Below are positions 58,251 to 64,000 of a stretch of DNA of 64,000 nt, piece by piece. The position numbers were made by a program, and so were the translations under genes. Position 1 is the stretch's first letter. Every line of letters starts with the position of its first letter. Below the pieces are notes generated by a model. It saw only the letters and a program-made list of their open reading frames with translations, was not told the DNA's origin and did not search any database. The DNA comes from Gudongella oleilytica (GTDB lineage: Bacteria > Bacillota > Clostridia > Tissierellales > Tissierellaceae), in assembly GCF_004101785.1 (NCBI RefSeq), contig NZ_CP035130.1:1860001-1924000 (forward strand). The letters are read 5' to 3'.

Positions 58251-59930
58251 CTATAGTATTACCGATTGCTCGTACTCTCCGAAAACTTCTCTTAAAACGC
58301 CGCAAATCTCGCCAAGAGTAGCATATGCCTTTACTGAATCCAGAATGTAGGGCATAAGATTTTCATCTGTCTTTGCCTTTTCCTTTAGCACCATAAGGGT
58401 GTTCTCCACCAAAGATCCATCTCTGTCCTTCTTAAGCTTTTCGATCTTCTTTCTTTGAAGGATCTCAACGTGTGGATCTACCTTAAGAAGCTCTCTCTTC
58501 CCAGTCTCCTCGACCTTGAACTTGTTTACCCCGACTACTATTCTTTCGAGATCCTCCACCTGCATCTGGTATTTATATGCTGAATTCTGGATCTCCTTCT
58601 GGATATAGCCGTTCTCTATAGCCTTTGTGGCTCCTCCAAGGTTATCTATTTTTGTAATGTAGTCCTCTGCTTCCTTTTCTATGGCACTTGTCAGGCTCTC
58701 GATGTAGTATGAGCCGGCAAGAGGATCTATTGTTTCTGTGACTCCTGATTCGTATGCAACTATCTGTTGGGTCCTCAGGGCTATCATTACAGAATCCTCC
58801 GTAGGAAGTGCCAGCGCCTCATCCCTTGAATTGGTATGCAGGGACTGTGTTCCCCCAAGAACTGCAGCAAGTGTCTGGATGGTAACTCTTATTATATTGT
58901 TGTCAGGCTGCTGAGCTGTAAGAGTCGAGCCGGCTGTCTGGGTGTGGAACTTTAACTGCATTGACTTGTCGCTCTTGGCTTTGAATCTTTCCTTCATTAT
59001 CTTTGCCCATAGTCTTCTTGCCGCTCTGTACTTGGCAACCTCCTCAAGAAGGTCGTTGTGGGCATTGAAGAAGAAGGACAATCTTGGTGCGAAGTCGTCA
59101 ACATCAAGACCTGCCTTTATTGCCGCCTCTACGTATGCGATACCGTCCGCGAGTGTGAATGCTACCTCCTGAGCTGCTGTTGAGCCTGCTTCTCTTATAT
59201 GATAGCCGCTTATGCTTATGGTGTTCCACTGTGGAACGCTTTTTGAGCAATATTCGAATATATTGGTGATAAGTCTCATAGACTGCTCAGGCGGGAATAT
59301 ATATGTTCCCCTGGCAATGTACTCCTTGAGGATGTCATTTTGTATGGTTCCTCTCAGCTTGTCTGGTGATACTCCCTGCTTTTCAGCAACTGCGATATAC
59401 ATTGCCAACAAAACGCTGGCGGGTGCATTTATAGTCATGGATGTACTGACCTTGTCAAGTGGGATGCCGTCAAACAGTATTTCCATATCCCTCAACGAGT
59501 CTATGGCAACACCGACTTTTCCTACTTCTCCCTCTGAAAGGCTGTGGTCTGAGTCATAGCCTATTTGAGTTGGAAGGTCAAAGGCTACGCTAAGACCTGT
59601 TTGTCCCTGCTCCAGAAGATATTTGTATCTTTTGTTGGATTCTTCGGCTGTAGCAAAGCCTGCATACTGTCTCATGGTCCAGAATCTGCCCCTGTACATC
59701 GTTGGCTGAACTCCCCTTGTGAATGGGTATTCACCCGGATAACCGAGATCTCTCTCGTAATCCAGATCCTCTATATGGGCAGGTGTGTATAATCTGTCGA
59801 CCTCGGTGTCAGATCCAGTGGAAAATGTTTTCTTCCTCTCCGGAAACTTGGAAAGAAGCTTTTGGACCTTGTTATCTTCCCAATCTTTAAAGGAAGACTT
59901 TACTTGATCAAGTTTCTTGTCATCGTACAT
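58251..59930 (-). CDS. mcmA1: Methylmalonyl-CoA mutase large (substrate) subunit
   Basis: 559 residues, TIM-barrel catalytic subunit of the two-subunit mutase. Seen: [25 protein letters not shown] with the active-site Tyr in [46 protein letters not shown] and [18 protein letters not shown]. Converts succinyl-CoA and (R)-methylmalonyl-CoA; a related acyl-CoA mutase reaction is possible but epimerase and decarboxylase neighbours favour methylmalonyl-CoA. First gene of the operon. Confidence 0.93.
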   Translation of the reverse strand: MYDDKKLDQVKSSFKDWEDNKVQKLLSKFPERKKTFSTGSDTEVDRLYTPAHIEDLDYERDLGYPGEYPFTRGVQPTMYRGRFWTMRQYAGFATAEESNKRYKYLLEQGQTGLSVAFDLPTQIGYDSDHSLSEGEVGKVGVAIDSLRDMEILFDGIPLDKVSTSMTINAPASVLLAMYIAVAEKQGVSPDKLRGTIQNDILKEYIARGTYIFPPEQSMRLITNIFEYCSKSVPQWNTISISGYHIREAGSTAAQEVAFTLADGIAYVEAAIKAGLDVDDFAPRLSFFFNAHNDLLEEVAKYRAARRLWAKIMKERFKAKSDKSMQLKFHTQTAGSTLTAQQPDNNIIRVTIQTLAAVLGGTQSLHTNSRDEALALPTEDSVMIALRTQQIVAYESGVTETIDPLAGSYYIESLTSAIEKEAEDYITKIDNLGGATKAIENGYIQKEIQNSAYKYQMQVEDLERIVVGVNKFKVEETGKRELLKVDPHVEILQRKKIEKLKKDRDGSLVENTLMVLKEKAKTDENLMPYILDSVKAYATLGEICGVLREVFGEYEQSVIL

Positions 59931-59968
59931 CCCTTTACCTCCTCATCATGGTACCTAATCTACCACTT

Positions 59969-59998
59969 ATTATATTAGAAATTATGGCAATATTGCAA
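59969..59998 (-). promoter_or_regulatory. Promoter of the methylmalonyl-CoA operon
   Basis: Minus strand: TTGCAA (59993-59998), 18-nt spacer, TATAAT (59969-59974). Confidence 0.68.
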
Positions 59999-60021
59999 CA
60001 TAAACTTCAATTATTTTAAAT

Positions 60022-60062
60022 CATGCAGGCAAAATTGCAAAATTTGTATTATTCCCTGCATG
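60022..60062. repeat. Inverted repeat upstream of the operon promoter
   Basis: CATGCAGG and CCTGCATG arms (60022-60029, 60055-60062) 25 nt apart, upstream of the -35 box. Possible regulator site or stem. Confidence 0.45.
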
Positions 60063-60063
60063 C

Positions 60064-60092
60064 GAAAAGCAGGTCCCCGTGAAGGGGCCTGC
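60064..60092 (-). terminator. Terminator of the tilS-hpt-ftsH operon
   Basis: GCAGG-CCCC / GGGG-CCTGC with GTGAA loop, one bulged base, then CTTTTCG on the minus strand, right after the ftsH stop codon. Confidence 0.78.
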
Positions 60093-60093
60093 A

Positions 60094-61911
60094 TCAGCTT
60101 CCTTGGAAAATCTCTTCAAACTCTCTGGCGTCTATGGTCTCTTTTTCGAGAAGAGCATCGGCCAATCTGTGCAGAGCTTCCATATTTTGTTTTATAATAG
60201 CTTCCGCCCTGTGGTATGCAGTGTCGATGAGCTTTCTCATTTCCTTGTCGATTGCAGCTGCGACTTCCTCACTGTAATTCCTGGATCTGTTCAGATCTCT
60301 TCCTACGAATACCTCTTCCTCATCGGTACCATAGGTCATAGGTCCAAGGATTTCACTCATCCCATAATGGGTAACCATAGATCTGGCAAGCTTTGTTGCA
60401 CGCTCGATATCGTTTTGAGCACCTGTGCTTATGTCGTCAAGGACGAGAGCTTCAGTTACCCTGCCGCCAAGAAGTATTACAAGTTTGTCCTCCATTTGCT
60501 TTTTTGTCAGGTAATTCCTGTCTTCATTAGGTATATAGGCTGTAAAGCCTCCAGCCATTCCCCTTGGTATTATGGTAACCATGTGAACAGGGTCAGTACC
60601 GGGTATCATTCTGGCTGTAAGGGCATGCCCCGCTTCATGATATGCCGTGAGCTTTCTTTCGTGTGGGCTTATGACTCTGCTCTTCTTCTCCGGTCCTGCC
60701 TGTACCTTTATTGAAGCTTCCTCTATAAGGTGCATAGGTATGGTTTTCAGATTGAATCTTGCTGTTAGAAGTGCGGCTTCATTCACCAGGTTCTCAAGGT
60801 CCGCCGGAGTAAAGCCCGGTGTTCTCTTAGCCACTACCTTAAGGTCAACATCTTCTGCAAGGGGCTTGTTCCTGGTGTGGACCTGGAGTATCGCCTCCCT
60901 GCCCTTTATGTCGGGAAGCCCGACATAGATCGTTCTGTCAAATCTTCCCGGTCTTAGCAGCGCCGGGTCAAGTATGTCAGCCCTGTTTGTTGCAGCCATG
61001 ACTATTATGCCTTCATTCTTGGAGAATCCATCCATCTCGACCAGGAGCTGATTTAGCGTCTGCTCTCTTTCGTCGTGTCCTCCGCCAAGCCCTGCACCTC
61101 TTCTCCGGCCTACTGCATCTATTTCGTCAATAAAGACTATACAGGGTGAATTCTTCTTTGCCTGCTCAAACAGATCTCTTACCCTGCTGGCACCTACTCC
61201 TACGAACATCTCAACGAAGTCTGATCCTGAGATCGTAAAGAACGGTACGCCCGCTTCTCCTGCAACGGCCTTGCTAAGATATGTCTTTCCTGTTCCAGGA
61301 GGTCCTACCATCAAAACACCTGTAGGTATCCTTGCGCCTATTTCAACATATTTCTTTGGATGACTCAAAAAGTCGACTATCTCCTTAAGCTCCTCCTTCT
61401 CCTCCTCAAGCCCAGCTACCTCGTTGAAGGTGACGAGCTTTCCTTCCTCAAGCTTGTGCATCTTAGCCTTGCTTTTCCCAAAGGACATCACCCGGCCACC
61501 GCCGCCTCCGCCCTGAGATTGCTGCATAAACACGAACCAGACGACTCCAAAAACCAGAAGTATCATCAGAGTCGGCAGCATTTCTATATACCATGGGCTT
61601 ATGGGAATCTGCTCCGCGCCGTATTTGATTGTCTCATTATCGACCATTTCCTTCACGTAATCGTGATAGAAGGTCGGTCTTGCTTCCTCGGGCAGTATTG
61701 CGGTGAACTTTGTTCCATCCTTAAGCTCGCCCTCGACCGTATTCCCGATGGAGGTTATTCTGTCTATGCTTCCATCCTTAAGTCTGGACACCAACTCCGT
61801 AAAATCAAATTCGGAGATCTGTTCTACCTCAGTGCCGAACATTCTTACGCTGAACATTATCAAAAGCACTATCAGCAGGTATATACTGATGCCCTTAAAA
61901 AATCGTTTCAA
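60094..61911 (-). CDS. ftsH: ATP-dependent zinc metalloprotease FtsH
   Basis: 605 residues. Membrane AAA+ protease. Two membrane spans ([15 protein letters not shown] and [17 protein letters not shown]), Walker A GPPGTGKT, Walker [16 protein letters not shown], second region of homology, and the zinc site HEAGH. The start is TTG (MKRFFKGIS) with GGAGGGAGG seven nt before; another in-frame TTG lies within that site. Confidence 0.96.
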   Translation of the reverse strand: MKRFFKGISIYLLIVLLIMFSVRMFGTEVEQISEFDFTELVSRLKDGSIDRITSIGNTVEGELKDGTKFTAILPEEARPTFYHDYVKEMVDNETIKYGAEQIPISPWYIEMLPTLMILLVFGVVWFVFMQQSQGGGGGGRVMSFGKSKAKMHKLEEGKLVTFNEVAGLEEEKEELKEIVDFLSHPKKYVEIGARIPTGVLMVGPPGTGKTYLSKAVAGEAGVPFFTISGSDFVEMFVGVGASRVRDLFEQAKKNSPCIVFIDEIDAVGRRRGAGLGGGHDEREQTLNQLLVEMDGFSKNEGIIVMAATNRADILDPALLRPGRFDRTIYVGLPDIKGREAILQVHTRNKPLAEDVDLKVVAKRTPGFTPADLENLVNEAALLTARFNLKTIPMHLIEEASIKVQAGPEKKSRVISPHERKLTAYHEAGHALTARMIPGTDPVHMVTIIPRGMAGGFTAYIPNEDRNYLTKKQMEDKLVILLGGRVTEALVLDDISTGAQNDIERATKLARSMVTHYGMSEILGPMTYGTDEEEVFVGRDLNRSRNYSEEVAAAIDKEMRKLIDTAYHRAEAIIKQNMEALHRLADALLEKETIDAREFEEIFQGS

Positions 61912-61990
61912 TACTAGTCCTCCCTCCAATTCCCAGTTTAGATGATATTTATTTATTATACCATAGCCTGGTTATCTAATCAATAAATCC

Positions 61991-62542
61991 TCAGCTGTAA
62001 ATCTCTTCCTTCAGAGCCCCTACAAATGGGAAATTTCTGTACATCTCATTGAAATCAAGGCCATAGCCCACTACAAACTCATCCGGTATCTCGAAACCCA
62101 AAAAGTCTATGTGCACTCCTACAGTCCTTCTATCGGGCTTGTCAAGAAGAGTGCATATCCTTACGGAGCTGGCTCCCCTCTTTGTAAGTATGTCCTTCAG
62201 ATAGTTGAGAGTAAGCCCTGTATCTATAATATCCTCAACTATAAGGACATCCTTGCCTTCAACGCTGAAGTCCAGGTCCTTCATTATCCTTACTTCGCCA
62301 GTGGATATGCTGGATTTTCCATAGCTGGATACGGCCATGAAATCTATCAGCACCGGCATTTCGATAGCTCGGGTAAGATCCGACAAAAATACGACAGCAC
62401 CTTTCAGTATGCCGACAACTATAAGGTCCTTTCCCTTGTAGGCTTCGGTTATCTCTCTTCCAAGTTCCTTTACTCTCTTTCTGATCGCTTCTTCTTCAAC
62501 GAGTATCTTTTTGATTGGATCGTTCAAATCATATCCTCCCAT
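61991..62542 (-). CDS. hpt: Hypoxanthine phosphoribosyltransferase
   Basis: 183 residues. Purine salvage: hypoxanthine/guanine and PRPP to IMP/GMP. PRPP motif VLIVEDIIDTGLTL, GILKGAVVFLSDLTRAI, and DEFVVGYGLDFNEMYRNFPFVG. Four nt after tilS, the conserved tilS-hpt-ftsH order. Confidence 0.95.
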   Translation of the reverse strand: MGGYDLNDPIKKILVEEEAIRKRVKELGREITEAYKGKDLIVVGILKGAVVFLSDLTRAIEMPVLIDFMAVSSYGKSSISTGEVRIMKDLDFSVEGKDVLIVEDIIDTGLTLNYLKDILTKRGASSVRICTLLDKPDRRTVGVHIDFLGFEIPDEFVVGYGLDFNEMYRNFPFVGALKEEIYS

Positions 62543-62546
62543 CGGT

Positions 62547-63926
62547 TTATTTGATTTTACTTATGGTCAACCTTAAATGATTTATCGTTTTTATATCAGC
62601 TGCAACCCGATTATCCACTGAATGTCCCACCACCCAGACTATGCCTTTTGAATCTGAAATTATGGGTATTTCGTTTCTTTGGTCTCTGGGTACTTTTTTG
62701 TCTATGAAGTAATCCTTCAGCTTCTTTGATCCGATTAGACCTGTGGGTGAGAACCTGTCTCCATCCCTTCTTTGTCTCAGTATCATCGTTCCCTCAAGCT
62801 TGTCACCATCTATGGTTGCTGTGAATTTTCCTCTTCCGCCTGTTTCAGCTTTTTCTGTATTCTCAACCTTTATGAGAAGACCCCACTCCGGTATCAGGTT
62901 ATCCCCAGGGTTGATCTCCACCTCAGGAAGTTCTTCCCTGGCTGATCTTGATTTCTCAATGGAGAGCTCGTCGTAGGATACTCTTGCTATTATACCTCCC
63001 GGAAGGTCAAGGGTTGAGCCGGTGCGCCCATTTTGGAAAAGCTCCAGAACAGAGCTGACATGCTTTTCCTCGATGCCGTGGAGCGTTCCTTTTATGCCAA
63101 GTACAGCCTTTCGTATGAGTCTTTTTTTAAGAGGCGGCGACTCCATCGTAAAGTGGCTGCCACTAAAAATTATACTGTTATAGCTTTTGTTTTTCACTAC
63201 AGAATTATATTTTTTTTCGACCGCATCCTCGATTATGGTACTATCCTCAGAGGCCAATAACGACATCCTGAAGAGTCCCTCAATTATATTCGGGTTGAAG
63301 TTCTCCATTATGTATGGAAGAAGCTCAAGTCTTATCCGGTTCCTGGTGTACACTGTCTGAAGGTTTGTGTGATCCTCAACGGTCTCGATGCCATTCTCTC
63401 TGATATAACCCTCTATCTCGTCCCTTGTTATATTCAATAAGGGTCGAATGATATCATCCTGATTGAAGCTCATGCCCTTTAAGCCATCGATACCTGTTCC
63501 TCTCATTATCCTGAAAAGAACAGTCTCGGCCTGATCGTTCATGTTGTGTGCCACAGCGATCCTGCCCTTGCCATAGCCTGCCAATACCTTTCTGAAAAAA
63601 TCGTATCGAAGAAGTCTTCCCGCTTCCTCAGATGATATACCAAGCTCCTTGCCATGGGCAACCATATCCACGTTGATCGTGTGATAGGGAATCTGAAGCT
63701 TCCTTGCTACCTCTTCCACAAAGCGCTGGTCCCTGTCGGCAAGCTCTCCTCTGACGCCATGGTTCACATGGGCGATCGCAAGCCTGAACCCAAGTCTTTC
63801 CCTCAGGTTCACCAGGCTCATCAGCATTGCCATGGAATCCGGCCCTCCTGACACAGCTGCCAGAATGGTGTCCCCCGCATCGACCATTCCATACTCTATA
63901 ATATTTTTAAGAACCTTTTTCTCCAT
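62547..63926 (-). CDS. tilS: tRNA(Ile)-lysidine synthase
   Basis: 459 residues from MEKKVLKNI; a TTG six codons earlier is weaker. Modifies C34 of tRNA-Ile(CAU) to lysidine. N-type ATP-pyrophosphatase P-loop AAVSGGPDSMAML, AHNMNDQAETVLFRIMRGTGIDGLKG, and C-terminal domain with GDRFSPTGLIGSKKLKDYFID. First gene of its operon in the window. Confidence 0.95.
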   Translation of the reverse strand: MEKKVLKNIIEYGMVDAGDTILAAVSGGPDSMAMLMSLVNLRERLGFRLAIAHVNHGVRGELADRDQRFVEEVARKLQIPYHTINVDMVAHGKELGISSEEAGRLLRYDFFRKVLAGYGKGRIAVAHNMNDQAETVLFRIMRGTGIDGLKGMSFNQDDIIRPLLNITRDEIEGYIRENGIETVEDHTNLQTVYTRNRIRLELLPYIMENFNPNIIEGLFRMSLLASEDSTIIEDAVEKKYNSVVKNKSYNSIIFSGSHFTMESPPLKKRLIRKAVLGIKGTLHGIEEKHVSSVLELFQNGRTGSTLDLPGGIIARVSYDELSIEKSRSAREELPEVEINPGDNLIPEWGLLIKVENTEKAETGGRGKFTATIDGDKLEGTMILRQRRDGDRFSPTGLIGSKKLKDYFIDKKVPRDQRNEIPIISDSKGIVWVVGHSVDNRVAADIKTINHLRLTISKIK

Positions 63927-64000
63927 CTGGATCACCCAATCCAAGCTGTATCATAATATACCCATAGTTTTTTTCTTCCACACAAATACAAAAAACCGGT

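Noticed and set aside
58251-59930. Gln instead of Tyr in [10 protein letters not shown] of the mutase as a sign of new specificity
   Set aside because: This position varies in acyl-CoA mutases, and the key Tyr in RQYAG is kept, so no claim is made.

Overview
The window is a gene-dense bacterial chromosome segment, most likely from an anaerobic member of the Clostridia (Bacillota). Evidence: the ctsR-mcsA-mcsB-clpC heat-shock operon, a T-box ahead of ileS, a PyrR-type RNA site ahead of uraA, the tilS-hpt-ftsH cluster, strong GGAGG ribosome binding sites matching the 16S 3' end, and a sodium-pumping methylmalonyl-CoA decarboxylase operon typical of propionate- or amino-acid-fermenting anaerobes. 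Nearly everything lies on the minus strand. No search could be run, so genus is not assigned.

Layout. 1-3037: ctsR-mcsA-mcsB-clpC (clpC cut by the window edge) with a CtsR operator. 3045-6361: a secreted transglutaminase-like protein under a cyclic-di-GMP-I riboswitch, and an EF-G paralogue with a long leader. 6410-12852: DNA glycosylase, AI-2E-type permease, D-cysteine desulfhydrase-like enzyme, signal peptidase, pterin dehydratase and a SOUL protein. 12975-15461: an AT-rich extracytoplasmic fumarate-reductase-like lipoprotein with an operator-bearing promoter. 15306-20242: two guaA-type genes, one lacking the glutaminase catalytic residues, flanking a membrane diguanylate cyclase, with two copies of a ~150-nt repeat that begins at guaA-like 3' ends. 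20242-25104: a tight operon (methyltransferase, Sir2, DUF6054-like, DUF454, barstar, barnase lipoprotein, phosphoesterase). 25209-31929: sfsA, ileS with its T-box, a COG4091-type oxidoreductase and a YhiN-type flavoprotein. 31974-38160: complete type I restriction-modification operon. 38216-40428: uracil permease, a truncated gene and palindromic repeats. 40440-45774: rrn operon (16S, tRNA-Ile, 23S, 5S) with tandem promoters. 45789-52841: glycosyltransferase, lysS, greA, dusB, coaX, an ECF S component and a P1 peptidase. 52915-59998: methylmalonyl-CoA mutase/epimerase/decarboxylase operon. 60064-63926: ftsH, hpt, tilS.

How it works together. The 52915-59930 operon turns succinyl-CoA into propionyl-CoA and stores the decarboxylation energy as a sodium gradient. 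The cyclic-di-GMP riboswitch at 3859-3938 and the diguanylate cyclase at 16977-18518 point to c-di-GMP signalling to secreted proteins. The least explained part is the guaA/GGDEF segment: a GMP-synthase paralogue with a degenerate amidotransferase domain, next to a GTP-consuming diguanylate cyclase, bounded by guaA-3'-end-like sequences that may be recombination scars.
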